From contig CM055103.1 of assembly GCA_029204225.1 (NCBI GenBank), positions 7,085,581-7,149,580 of the forward strand: 64,000 bases of DNA, given 5' to 3'. This document shows, in pieces, positions 51,231-63,129 of this stretch (position 1 is its first letter; every line of letters begins with the position of its first letter). Below the pieces are notes generated by a model that made no database searches, was not told where the DNA came from, and saw only the letters and a list, made by a program, of their open reading frames with translations. A program made the translations under genes and the position numbers. This DNA comes from Diphasiastrum complanatum. Taxonomy: Eukaryota; Streptophyta; Lycopodiopsida; Lycopodiales; Lycopodiaceae.

Positions 51231-51729
51231 CACTCAATTCAATTTTTTGTATCACATTTAATCTCTTGTGAATGCCGTAGTAGTCACAGTTAATGAATGC
51301 CACAATAGTCACAATTACTGTGCATACTATATTTCTAGTAACTGTGCATACTATATTTCTATAAATGTAACTAGTTTGGTTAAAAAGAAAAATTATACTA
51401 ACCAACATAGTTAAATAAATTTAACTTGAGGTATTGACGTTGGGCTAATTAGCACGTGTGGGGCAGGAAGAGCGAACCAATGGGATGATACGTCCATGTT
51501 GCCCGACACAAATTTCAAATTTTGCTTTTTATTTTTCACTTTATTTGAGCTATGTTACGTAGATTTCAAATTTGTGCATTTTGATTGGGCTAGGTGGAGG
51601 TCGAAACTAGAGAAAAAAAATAAAAGTATCTTTACAAAGGGTCTTCTTTTATTTTTAAGTTCCTCTAATGACTCACAAGATCAAGATTTCAAGCCAAAAT
51701 TTTCATCACTCTTGATGTATGCATGATTA

Positions 51730-52450
51730 TATTAGGTAGGCTATAATACCATGTGCAATTTTCACATGTGTGGGGACAACACAAAATGTGTGATTGATCA
51801 CCTACTAAGATGTGGGTGATTGCACAAAGATCAAGCACTTGACAAATTTCAAGATCTATCTCCAAAAATATAAGGCAAGGGCACATTGAACATGCATAAA
51901 TCATTCACCAAAGTACATTCACATGTCAAGGTAACTCATGATGAAAAAAACCAAGCATAGAAAAGGCTTGCTCTCGGGTAGAGAGAATACAAGTACTAGC
52001 TTTCAGCGTGTAGAATCTCACAAAACCTCCAAAAAACTAAGTGTCAAATGGTTACTCTCACATACTAGTAGGCACTCAAGCTAGGGAGGGTGAAATATGA
52101 TCACCTAACTTGAAAGGAGAAGCTCCCTATTGTACTATCTATCATTCCATACATGGAAGATTGAGATTTGAGAGCTTTTGGCAATCTTGAGTTTTTCCCA
52201 CATTTGTCTTGTGATTTTATGATTTTTTTGTGAACTAAACTGGATTACTTTCAAAGTTTGATGGCATGAGGCACTATAGGCCGTACGAAACACATGTGGA
52301 GTCATATTTGCATGTTTGATCAATTTTTTTTATTGGTCTTGATTGTGTGATCCAAAATTGCTAATCTAGATCAAGAAATTGATGACTAGTTTTGCAATAG
52401 ATTTGTAGATCAATCAATCAATCACTTTTGGCATCTTTTGTAGGCTCATT
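51730..52450 (+). repeat. dispersed repeat R1, copy 2
   Basis: Diverged collinear partner of 39,405-39,995 with TGGCAATCTTGAG, GGCCGTACGAAACACATGTG, GTTTGATCAATT, TCTTGATTGTGTGATCCAAA and the closing CAATCACTTTTGGCATCTTTT. No terminal repeats or protein seen. Confidence 0.5.
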
Positions 52451-55130
52451 TTTTTAAATAAATAAATATATATATATATATTCACTTTATTATCCAAAAG
52501 CTCTTCATATGATAATTAATATATTCAAAAGTAAAAGCAAAAAAAAAAAATGCAACAAATAGACATAATCTTCATTTTATAAAATTTTGGAAAGTAAATT
52601 GTCAATTCTTGTTGGCTTCAAACCAAAAAACTAATATAACAACTAACGACTAACTTTTAAATAAACAAATACTTCAAAGAAATATAATCAAAAGGATTTC
52701 ATTTCATTTTTAATTCATGACTTAGCATTTTAATAATCATTTTTATTATAAAATTCAACAAATGTGTAAACTGCTAATTTTGTCACAAGTCACAAATAGA
52801 ATATTGGCATATACCTTGTGAAAGTGGGCATTCTTAGTGTATACATTACTCACGTGTGGTATAGTAATATAGTTTATTAGTTTCCATTCAATTACATAAA
52901 CATCAAAGGTAAAATGTTAGAATGAAACTACAATTCAGCCTTGAATTCCAATGTCATCAAGCTCTCCAAATTTGCTTATCTAAAAAAGTGGAGTACAATG
53001 CAGCTTCATAAAATATGGTAGATCAACTCAAATTTGAGGATTTGGGTTACATTTACAGCCCTTATTATAAAATCTCACATAATTGGTGGTTGGACCATGA
53101 TGAGTAATGAGGTTGATTCACCAATCTCACCAAGAACTTCAAATTTCTAGGAATTGAGTTGCAATTGAAAGAGATTGAGACCCCCAAGAAATCTATGTAA
53201 TAGTGATTCCATTGACTTTAAACATCACCAACTTACATTGGAATGGGACACTTGTTCATCCAAAATGATGCCATGCGATATGAGGCTACTAGCTAGATTT
53301 TACATATTTTTATACATGTCAAAATATGATTTTATAATGTGTAGGTAATTATAAAAATCCTATCCTAGACAGATCAATATTCAATGTGAATGAGTATTAA
53401 ATTGAAGATGAATTTGAATTCTATCTGATAAAACCTAGTATCATTTTTTAGAACAAATCAAATTATAGATCTATTAAAGGTTTTTTGTTTAGCTAGATAA
53501 AAACTGAATATCGCAAAAAAAGTCTCTTCTACAATCCAAGGCTCGTAATCAAATTTGAGGATGTTTCACCTTACAGTCACGATTGCATAAACCTATATTG
53601 TTACATCACTTTGTGAAGCCATCAAATTATATAAATCAACTAATTGCTAAGTATAATTATAGAATCTCATCACTTAAGTCCAGCTAATCACATCTGAAGA
53701 GAAAAGGAAAGACATCTAGATCACACATGATACTCGCAAAGACATCATGTCTTTTGTTTTTCACTTCATCACACTTTTTGCTTTACAAAATACAAGTAAT
53801 GCATAATATAATACTCTACCAAGATAAGCAGCAAAATGTTAAACTATTTGGCAAGTCGTATATGAATTATTTTTTCGTCAAAATCATAGCATATGACTAG
53901 AATACAATAATAAGTTATTTCTTTTGGTTCAAGTTGTAAGATGCATCCACAATTCACAATCATATATAACATCACAATAATTTCAATTAAATAATGAGAT
54001 AAATATTTTTTATTATTAAATATCTCAAATATATTTTAATCTCTTTTATAAAATGATATATGAAAAACTACAACTTAAATGGTTTATTTTCTAATAAGAT
54101 AATGAACTTGTCTTCCTAAAGAATTTTCCTTCTTATTTCGTGGTTTCAAAAACACTCACCATTTTACTTAAATGCTTGTCACATGGATTAATGATATAAG
54201 AGCTTATATTCTTATTATCATTGCCTTAAAATTATTGAGTAACACAAAAGGTAACCTATTGATTTCAATATATAGACCTTAATTGATTGTCATAAATCTT
54301 CTGTAAGAACTTAGTAGGTCACTATTTTGAAAACAATGAACTTTTCTTTTTATGACAACCTACATTTAGGCAAAGGCTTACTGAAAGACTATAATTCTTA
54401 CTAAGTCTTTCGTTATATGTGAGCATCATATTATTCATATAAATTTATATTAAAGTGTGATCTCATTTCAATTTGTAGCAATCTAGTTTTTAACCATAAC
54501 CCTACAGTTTGATTAAAATTTAACAATGAACAATTTATTCAAATTATGGCTCTCTTATCCAAAAGCGTTGGCTAGATTGATTAGCTTGACATTCAAAGTT
54601 TCTTTGATCCCAACTTCAAGCCATCCTTGGAAAACAAGATACATTTCAGGATTCCCTTACCAAATCACAAATCAAATCGAAATTACAACTATATATGAAA
54701 ATTAGTCATCAAATTCTTGTCACTGGCCTTTCGATACGAGTTGTAAGCTAAAAGATTATCATTAAAATATGAATAAGCTTGTCACCTATAACTACCAAAC
54801 CCGTGTAAGTAATAGAAACCTTAAAAAAAGAATTTGATGCATGAATCTCACATTTTGTAAGCCTTTCACATGAATTATAGGTCTTTCGCAAGATGCGCTA
54901 TGAATCACAATCACGATCCTAGACTGTGGAACCAAAGTCATAGATATAGCTATGGCGAGAGCCAAGGGGAGTCAACAACGTGTTTGCGGACGCTTCAATG
55001 GTCCCACATTGCAGTGTGGAAGAAGCATCATGATAGCATCTGGTAAAGCCGTGCTATGCTTTCTGAAACGTTTAAAACGCTTCATGAAACGTTAGATCTT
55101 TCCTGAATGGAACGGATTGTTTGGCAGAAT
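52451..55130. other. AT-rich spacer upstream of the carbonic anhydrase gene
   Basis: No gene or clear repeat recognised. A (TA)n-rich run lies at about 52,460-52,485. The last 250 bp hold the distal promoter of the downstream gene. Confidence 0.4.
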
Positions 55131-55131
55131 A

Positions 55132-55209
55132 TTGGTTCGTGTGTGCACTCATATAATCTGTTGCAGAAGGTTGGTTCGTGTTTGCACTCATATAATCTTT
55201 TGCGGATAT
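55132..55209 (+). promoter_or_regulatory. duplicated 39-bp promoter segment with TATA-like boxes
   Basis: Two tandem 39-bp units (55,132-55,170 and 55,171-55,209) share TTGGTTCGTGT, TGCACTCATATAATCT and TTGC. Each carries TATAAT (55,152 and 55,191), 155-200 bp before the carbonic anhydrase ATG, a fitting place for a core promoter. Two alternative start sites 39 bp apart are possible. Confidence 0.6.
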
Positions 55210-55350
55210 GCGCTGCAGCTGATAAGTTATGCTCATGTTTCATCCTTTGAGCTATTGTTCTTGGTTTTATGATTAGTTTTCCTGATCATTTTCATTTTTC
55301 TGCTCTCCTGCTTTTGTAACGCAACCTGAGAAGGCTGAGTTTGGATCAGC

Positions 55351-56986
55351 ATGGGAAGTTTAAGGATCTATCCCAGCTTCTTTGCATCGATATTGATCTT
55401 GATATTGATTTGTTTTCACTCCTCAAGCTGTGAAGACTCTGGTAAGCGTCCATTTTTGAGATTATTGTGCAAATAGATGTGTATACTCAAAGTTTGATTG
55501 AGAAATCTGGACATGTCAAATGAGAGTTTATAAGTCGAGTGATTGTTAGATGTAGTTTATCTTGTATTGATTGCCACGGGTATTATCGTGTTCTCTCTAA
55601 AGAACACCTAAAATCTTTCTCGTTAAGCAAATCATTTTGTAACCCCTCGTGTTACGATAACCAGGACATGAAGATTTTGATTACTCCGAAGGTCCTAAAG
55701 GGCCTCACAATTGGGGAGATCTTAAACAAGCCTGGAGATTGTGCAAGACAGGCACGAACCAGTCACCAATAAACATTTCACCACATAAAGTTAGAAAGGA
55801 TGATAGCCTGGAGAGATTGCGAACGGGATATTCTCCTATTCATGACCCAGTTCTTCTCAGCATTGACCACGATGTGGCGGTACATAGCTTCATCTCATGC
55901 TCTTTTACTTACATGCATCTGAACAGGCATCAAGACTGGTTCACGTTTAAGTGCACTATGTAAATAATTACGAAGTCTCTGCTCAAATAATGTCTCTCTA
56001 CTATACTTGGAATCTGGACTCACTCCTTGATTGGCAGCTAGAGTTTGGGGCTGATGCCGGTGGCATTACGTTGAACGGCACCCATTATAAGCTGAAAGAG
56101 TATCATACACACATGCCAAGTGAGCATGTTGTCAACAGAAGAAGGTGAGTATATTCTTCCTGAAAACATCTACTTGCATATTGTTGGCGAATATGAATGA
56201 TTGCACCACCTTAGCTCGTCAGTTTTTTCCCTCAAATATATCTTCACGAGAGAGAAGGTAGTTTTTTTTGTGTATTGTAGACGGTGTTGCATTTTTACTG
56301 CGCAAGTGCGTCACTCATATTCATGATAAACTCAGATTTCCGCTGGAGATTCATCTGGTCCACAAGACACCTGATAAGAATCGAATTGCAGTTATATCCG
56401 TGCTCTACAAGCATGGTAGAAGAGATAACATCCTTGAACAGGTACCAGATTGCATGGATTTTCTGGTCAATTTTGTAAATTACTTCATCTCATATGGCCT
56501 CGGCCATTTTCATCGATCTCATTACTGGTCATAGAATTTACTTCCAACTGATCTGTGCATGAAGGTTTTGAAAATGATATCCTCTGCTAATAAGAAAGGA
56601 GGATCTCTGGATTCTTCACTTAACATGACAAAAATGAAGATTAGTGGTAAAGCTTACTACAGATATTCAGGCTCTCTTACAACTCCCCCATGTTCTGAAG
56701 GAGTTTTATGGACTGTTTTGAGAGAGGTAAGTTTCTGATCATTGCTTCTTTTGTAATTTAATTTTTTAAATGCCCATGTGCGCCTGAGTGGAATCTGACT
56801 CCTGACCTCGAAGTGAGGAAAGGAGTCGTCAACCAACAAGACACATTGAAGTGATTATGACCGTTTCTGAAGTTTCCCTATCAACAGGCCCACACATTAT
56901 CTCAGGAGCAATTTCGCAAATTTCAGACTATATTGACGGTACGCATTCGAATCTTTCTGTTAGTACGCTATAAAGTGATTAGTTAA
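55351..56986 (+). CDS. alpha-type carbonic anhydrase, secreted (6 exons; final exon not found)
   Basis: Alpha carbonic anhydrases are zinc enzymes interconverting CO2 and bicarbonate. Exons: 55351-55441, 55665-55879, 56038-56144, 56336-56441, 56535-56726 and 56888-56938. All introns are GT/AG (223, 158, 191, 93, 161 bp) with matching phases. Exon 1 encodes a signal peptide ([20 protein letters not shown] then CFHSSSCED), so the protein enters the secretory pathway. Then [52 protein letters not shown] (first two zinc His, and Glu), EIHLVHK (third zinc His), [17 protein letters not shown] Cys pair (RLC, PPC) fits the disulfide of extracellular members. HTH replaces the usual HWH or HFH. The C-terminal NARPLQPLN-type block was not found. 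Reading through the donor at 56,939 adds 15 residues to a TAA at 56,984-56,986. About 269 residues in that form. Confidence 0.85.
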
Positions 56987-57057
56987 CTTCAAGCATGAAG
57001 ATCATAAAGACAATACTTAGAGTTTCCAATGCATAAGGTCTTGTAGTTAGAAGATAC

Positions 57058-57072
57058 GGGGGGGGGGGGGGG
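57058..57072. repeat. poly(G) tract
   Basis: A run of about 15 G between the last carbonic anhydrase exon and the MITE. Confidence 0.9.
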
Positions 57073-57149
57073 TTGGGTTTTCCTTGCTGGGAGGGCAGGA
57101 GCCCGAGGGCAGGCCCCGACCAGCAAGGAAGGCTTCGGGCCTTCCTCTA

Positions 57150-57446
57150 TGTAATGCCATTGTGCGAAGGTTTGTTTTTTTTTTTTTTTTTTTTGGCGGT
57201 ACGGCCGTACGCGTGGGCCAGTTTTTTTTTTTTCTTGATTTTTTGCCATTGTTTTTCGCAAATTTGTTACGTTTGTGGTGGAATGTGGATGTGGACAGCC
57301 AATGACGGACTGCCACATAGCACATGCACATTCCACCGGAGAGAGGAGAGAGAAAGTGCATTCCTATGAGAGAGAAAATTGGATGGACATTATGCTCCTG
57401 GAGGTGGTCCCGAAATACAAAGGACACCTGAGCACAAGGCATTACG
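57150..57446. mobile_element. MITE family M1, copy 2
   Basis: Left end TGTAATGCCATTGTGCGAAG and right end GAGCACAAGGCATTACG form inverted repeats, flanked by TA on each side (possible TA target duplication). Shares with copy 1 (28,147-28,544) the T runs, a GTACGGCCGTAC palindrome, GTTTGTGGTGGAATGTGGAT-like text, CACATGCACATTCCA, GGAGAGAGGAGAGAGAA and GAAAATTGGATGGACATTA. It is about 100 bp shorter because copy 1 has extra GTGCATTCCAC units and a second T run. It lies just past the last recognised carbonic anhydrase exon. Confidence 0.8.
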
Positions 57447-57547
57447 TAGTAAATAAAATAGCAATTGTGTTATTCTCAAGCATAATGTCCCCCTTGATTG
57501 GAAAAAACAATATTTAGCTCGGATTGTTGGCTCAATTTAAGTCGTGG

Positions 57548-58250
57548 CATAGTTGCACAGAAACGCAGAAACGCGTTCCTATACCCAGAATCGCAATTTT
57601 TTTTTTTCAGAAAAATAGCTTAGGATTGAAATTTTTTTAGGGGATCCATGGTCAAACCAACGTTTTGCCTCTCAGAAGTGCAGTAGATGGGGCACAAACA
57701 AATGTTATTTTAAATAGCTATTTGGTTGTTATTTGTTCTGGTTTTCAATAAATGCTCAAGGGGTTCGGGGGGCTACGTAGCCCCCCGAGAAACAGGGGGT
57801 CCGGGGGGCTGTAGCCCCCCGATGGGGGGTTTGGGGGGCAACGCCCCCCAACGGTAGGGTCCGGGGGCTGCCGGTAGACCCCAGCCCCGACGGTAAGGCC
57901 TCTTCATGACTTGGCCCCAACTCCCTGAGCAAAAACATACTTATTGGGACCATATGTGATCGTAACGGACATGCTAGAGGTTAGTTTTGAAATTTTATCC
58001 TTGACAGAACTCAACATGGATTAATGCACCTGAACTGGACCATCCTGCACCTGAAACAGTCGGCAAATAAATAGTAATTATGCTCTTAATTAGAGCTTTC
58101 ATTTGATACCCATATTGCCCAAAAAAAAAAACCCAAAAAAAAAAATGAAAAAAAAAACGTGTATGGAATTTTTTCAAAAATTTCAGAAACGCTGAACCGC
58201 GTTCTTGAACGCGATTCTGAAACGTGTTTCAGAAACACAGTGCAACTATG
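57548..58250. mobile_element. non-autonomous hAT-like DNA transposon (703 bp)
   Basis: The ends are perfect 11-bp inverted repeats, CATAGTTGCAC and GTGCAACTATG, followed inward by related AGAAACGC/GTTTC text. They are flanked by an exact 8-bp direct repeat, AGTCGTGG (57,540-57,547 and 58,251-58,258), the target duplication length of hAT elements. The subterminal regions hold several AGAAACGCG or TTCAGAAACG words. No transposase frame is present. The centre carries a cluster of GC palindromes at 57,767-57,905. Confidence 0.85.
57767..57905. repeat. cluster of G/C palindromes within the hAT-like element
   Basis: GGGGGGCTACGTAGCCCCCC at 57,767-57,786 is a perfect 20-bp palindrome. A second hairpin has 9-bp arms CGGGGGGCT/AGCCCCCCG around GT (57,802-57,821), and a third has TTGGGGGGC/GCCCCCCAA around AAC (57,831-57,851). 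A weaker fourth follows. The repeating frame is GGGGTCCGGGGGGC-like. Frames across it are artefacts. Confidence 0.9.
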
Positions 58251-58259
58251 AGTCGTGGT

Positions 58260-60775
58260 AGGAATTATTTGCTCAATTGTACAAGTAGTTGGTTTTAGAT
58301 TTCTTTTCTTCCCCTAATGATTCATTCTAATAAGTTGTTGAAGAGGAAGAATATGATGTTTTAGCCCTTAAGTCTCAAGTGCATTTCCAAAAATGGATTT
58401 CGCTGAAGTCTATAATCAATTAATGTGTTTTAAGAATACGACGTCTTCAACACCACTTTAAATGAAGTAGATTGCCAAATCTAACAAAAACACCTAAAGG
58501 CTCGTTCAATTGAAATTTACCAACTACTTACTTAACAATCTTAAAATAAAACCTTCCAATCAGGTATTGTCAAAGTAACACTACAAAAGCTTTCCAAAAC
58601 TATCCCACAAACATCGAAACCACCTCTTGCTCAAATAATTGTCTACAACCTATATAGAATCAAAAAAACAAATTGCATACATGAAGACTGATTGATAAAA
58701 CTTTGAGTGTAAGCAACTAGGAAACACATTGTTGCATGAAGACAAGTTGAGCCACTTCAAATGGTTGCATATATGATGGCAAAATATATGTGAGATCAAA
58801 ATGTTAGAAGCTTGTTCATACCTTATCAACCCTTACGACATGATTTTACTAACATGTAGGAGTAGAAAGATGCTGAGGTTGAAGCTTAAATTTTAGGTTA
58901 CTAGACATATCGTACCTCAAGCCTAATACCAAACTTGAAGGGCATTTTCATATTGGTTTGTGATCTTCATAAAAGTTGTGCTATTTCTTTTCTTTTAAGT
59001 TATTGAAAACGTGCATATTGTTACGACTTTGAATAGGAAATCTTATAAAAAGTCATTGAGTTCTCTGTATTCTTAAACGATATTATTTGTGCTTTTGAGA
59101 ACAGAAGAACAATTCAAGGTTTACTCAAAAAATAAATGGGCGAGAAGTGTTGTACCGTAGGTAATTCTTCATTCCCAACAATCTTCCACATGAGGTTTGT
59201 GGGTCATAGAATATCATGTTATCTAGCTTAGTTGAATCAAGACGTGACTTGCATATGGCGTCAATGTTCAAAGCATATGCAAGCACAATGAAGTAATGCA
59301 AGGGCTTGAGATATTTCTCAAATATCCACTTGTTCTTTTTTATTTTGCACACTTTGTGATAATTTGATTATCATACGCTTTTGCTTAAAACTATGTTTTT
59401 TTGAGCTTGCACTAATGCCATTTATGATGTTGTACTTGAATTCATAAATATCCCTTACAAGAATGTTGGATAGTAACTTCAATTTTCATAGTAATTCTAT
59501 TTAATGTTTAGTGTCTTCCAAAGCACGCTAATATCTAAATAGTTTGTTGTACAACTATTATTGAATTTTAGACAAGCTATAAAAACATGCTTGTAATAGA
59601 ATAGTCTCTATGCAAGTATTATCAAATTTTATAAAAGGCGTTTTCTAATGAGATTTCAAATTCTGGCTGAAAATTTGTGGCTTAAACACGACCCCCCCCC
59701 CCCCCCGCGCGCCCTTTTCAGTTTGTTTTTAGTTGCTTTTGGTTTTACACATTATCTTGCGTGTCCATATTTTCTAAAACAATACAAAAATATGATGAGT
59801 TTTAACAGAGTCTAGGAAACATGCCAAATAATTCCCATTGCATGAAATATTAGCGTTTGAAACAACAATGTTAAGAGACATCATATATCTCAAAGTCACA
59901 CATTTACATCACTAAAAAAACAAATGACTAAAAAAAAGCTTTCATTTACTACATTGGCAATTTGATGTTGCAATATACTCTTTCTTTATACAAATCAGTG
60001 AAAATTTGCCCTCTTTGTTTGTCACTGAATATTGAATAGCCAAAAGTGTTGAAATCGTCAAAGTATTAATGCAAATTGATTGATTATTTTTTATGTTTCA
60101 TGTAAACTTCGTAAATATGTAGATAATATCAATGGAAAACAATGAGCATGCCCAGAAAAGCTCGAGAAACTATGATGCAATATGAAATGCTCATCTCTAC
60201 AAACTAGTACATACTCTACTTAAGGTGATGATGTTTGACAATTCATCTTAGCCAAACTCGTTTTCATCTAGATACAAGACAATAAAATATATAAAAATTA
60301 ATGGATTGTTATAAAATGTGCTACTAGGTAGTTGTATTTGTCAAGTTGTTCGCTATTTAATTTCACAATCTATGAAGTTTTTTTTTTTTGTTTTTCCATT
60401 TATGATAATTATATATAGCTACTTGTGACAAGAAAATATATGATGGGGAAAAACAATAGACAAGAAAAAAATGGGTCGTGAACCTTGAATTCGATCCTTG
60501 AGATCAAATCAATTTGATCCCAAAGATCACTAGGAGAGTTCATATCTCAATTTTCTACTTGTTTTTTATGCCCATATAACGTGTTTCCTTGTCACAAACC
60601 CGTTTTCTAAGCACTTGTTAAATGTACAACTCAAATTAAATATGTAATAGTTCTGCACTTTTATTTGTGTTTCTATACAATCTGCATAAATACTCGGGAA
60701 TTGCTCAACAGGTGGCTCCTACATATCGACGTCCCCGACGAAAGTCGAAGACTTTGGCCATGTCGATGAAAAACA
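58260..60775. other. AT-rich intergenic sequence
   Basis: No gene recognised. A C run of about 16 lies at 59,690-59,706. Confidence 0.4.
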
Positions 60776-60779
60776 GTTA

Positions 60780-61498
60780 TTGTTCCACTTGCTATGAAGC
60801 TATCCACTTGCCCTAACCATTTTGCAATTAAATTTTCGGAAAGTCCTAACTAGATGGATGCCAGCGCATTATAGCCAATTGGCTATTGCGATCTGCAACC
60901 TAATAGTTTTGCTACTGGATACGCATTATTGCTTAGTATAAATAGTTGATCATCAAACACTTCATTAGCTCAGTCTCTCTAGCTTAGTTTCTATCTTAGC
61001 TTAGAGCTCTCAGTATTGTTATTCGTGCTTACTGCTTATCAGCGGAAGTGCATCAGACAGAGTTTCCAATTACTCAGAGATAGCTTAGAGTATGTGGTCT
61101 CTTCCCTTAATTGTCTCTACGCTCAATTGTCTTGTGCTCTCATCATCTAATTTGTACATCCTACTTACTGAATCAATCTACTCTTCTTATTGCGTTCAAT
61201 ATCATATCAATATGTATGCATCTCTATGATTATTTGTAACTGATAAATCTCCTATTGTTTTGTCCGATAAATTCAATACGTCATTCTTTGGCTATAAATC
61301 ACTAGTGCTAACAATTTCAAAGTTGGTTACTAAAAGGTTGAACGTGACTTCTGTCATTATGCTTTGTTCAATATTGATAGGCGTAGTCATGCATTAGGAA
61401 AGAAGGCTAATTTCCGCTGCGCTCAATAAGTCGCTCATAGTCTTCGACTTCTTGAACCGACTCACTTCACCTCCCTCTTTCCAACACAGTATCAGAGC
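60780..61498 (+). mobile_element. 5' LTR and primer-binding site of copia element G (left end uncertain)
   Basis: CAGTATCAGAGC at 61,487-61,498 is the copia initiator-Met primer site with two changes and directly follows ...TTTCCAACA, an LTR end. A TATA box (AGTATAAATAG) lies at about 60,935-60,946. TGTTCCACTT at about 60,785 is a candidate start that would match the AACA end. Confidence 0.6.
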
Positions 61499-61713
61499 AT
61501 GCCAACATGATATTAGAGCATTTTCTGTTATATCAGAGCTCTAATACTTGATGTCTTTCACGATATCAAATCGATATCATTAGATACTTTTCACGTTATC
61601 ATATTCTTCAATTTGTGGTATCAAATTTCAGTATCAGATAATTGATTTTCAATTGTAGCACAATACGACCTCATTCTTAACGTCATCGATTTAATGACAG
61701 ACTAAAGTTCCAG

Positions 61714-61860
61714 ATGGATTCTCAGAGTAAAGGCGGTCTCATCGTAGACGAGCTGAATGGATCCAATTACTATCTGTGGAAATTTAAGATGAAGATCTTG
61801 CTAATCGCAAACGAGTTGTGGGATGTTGTCACAGGTATCGAAGTAGCCACTAAAACCATC
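61714..61860 (+). pseudogene. copia element G gag N-terminus
   Basis: MDSQSKGGLIVDELNGSNYY, LWKFKMKILLIANELWDVVT is the standard start of a copia gag, about 215 bp after the primer-binding site. After about 47 residues the frame passes into sequence from a minus-strand gypsy element. Confidence 0.85.
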
Positions 61861-61864
61861 CAAG

Positions 61865-62560
61865 AAGCTAAAAGCTTCTGCTTCTGCCATATCTTCAAGG
61901 ATTTGTGTGGCTAGAGGTAATGAAAGTGATCTTTCTCTGTTTGGTCATTAAGCTTCTTTAAATCCACGCACATATGGAGTTTACCATTTTTCTTTGGTAC
62001 CACCACAATTGGCGATACTCAACTTTGGTACCACCACAATTGGTGATACCCAACTGGTGTGCTTGATTTCATAGATGAAACCAGCATTGAGAAGCTTCTG
62101 AATGTCTTCTCTTATCTTCTCTTGATAGGTAGGGTTGGTGTGATAGGATTTCGCTCTCACAGGTATTGCACCCTCCTATAATGGGATTGTATGCACTACA
62201 ACGTGAGGAGGAACTCCCTTCATTTCTTTATAACTCCATGCAAACACATCTTTGTATTTGCGCAATAACTTTTCCAAATCACGCAATTGGGTTGGATTCA
62301 GGTGGGCTCCTACGTGCATGAAACGATCTATGTCTTCATCACTATCCTTCAAATTTAGAGGTATTGTCTTTGCAGGTCCCTCAAAAGAAGTTGATGGAGG
62401 TTGAGGTTCCCGTTTCTGTTTTACCATACTGATGATCACATCATCGATAGTGTAATCCTTAAAGTGTTGTGGAACATCATATAGTGGATCATCAACTATC
62501 TCTGGTGGGATCTTAGAAATGTCCTCCACATGTTGGCTTGTAGATGATGAAGCTTGACTA
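61865..62560 (-). pseudogene. Ty3/gypsy RT N-terminal region, part 2 of a split element
   Basis: The minus strand reads LRDLEKLLRKYKDVFAWSYK, EMKGVPPHVVVHTIPL, then in broken frames KLLNAGFIYEIKHTSWVSPI, a KWKTPY-like strand and LATQILEDMAE, which is the start of a gypsy RT and its preceding linker. A direct duplication of about 33 bp (TTTGGTACCACCACAATTGG at 61,995 and 62,025) sits within it. The rest of RT, including its active site, is missing. Confidence 0.8.
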
Positions 62561-62649
62561 GGATTTTTTTTGGTTTTTTACCAAAGGTTTGATTGGCTGT
62601 TTCAGCTTTTCGTGCATTTGGAATTGCTTATCAGTCAATCTTACATCAA

Positions 62650-63060
62650 CCTTTGTTTTGTTTTTTAGAATGCGAGATGTTTGCTAGTGGCATTAAGCAA
62701 GGCAGATTGTTCAAGTTGGATGCTAATGTTGTCATTGGAAGTGTGAACATGGCAAAGGAGGAGTTATCTCAAGTGGAGTTATAGCACAAGAGGTTAGGCC
62801 ATCCTAACTATCAAGCAATGGAGTCCATGATTTCTAAGGGGCTAGCACTCGGGCTTCCCAAATCCATTTCCAAGTGCAACCTTGTGGTCTTTCCAAGCCA
62901 CATAAGCAACCATTCAAGAGATCTTTGACTAGATCTACCTCTCCTATTGATCTTATACACTCGGATGTTCATTCATTTTCACATGAATCTAATGGTGGTG
63001 CTTTGATGTATGTAACCTTCATAGATGGTTGTACAAGATACACTTGGATCTAATATTTGT
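62650..63060 (+). pseudogene. copia GAG-pre-integrase and integrase N-terminal fragment
   Basis: Reads GIKQGRLFKLDANVVIGSVN, then after a stop HKRLGHPNYQAMESMISKGL and ALGLPKSISKCN, then in other frames LTRSTSPIDLIHSDVHSFS and MYVTFIDGCTRYTWI, the standard passage into copia integrase. Same strand as element G gag and possibly part of it, interleaved with the gypsy pieces. Confidence 0.8.
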
Positions 63061-63129
63061 AGTAGTAGGCATGCATGGATTTTTTTGTGTTTTTTCTCGA
63101 ACTAAGTCTTCATCAATGGTGCTTATGAT

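Noticed and set aside
57756-57953. 65-codon minus-strand ORF rich in Pro and Arg
   Set aside because: Read through the GC palindrome cluster of the hAT-like element.
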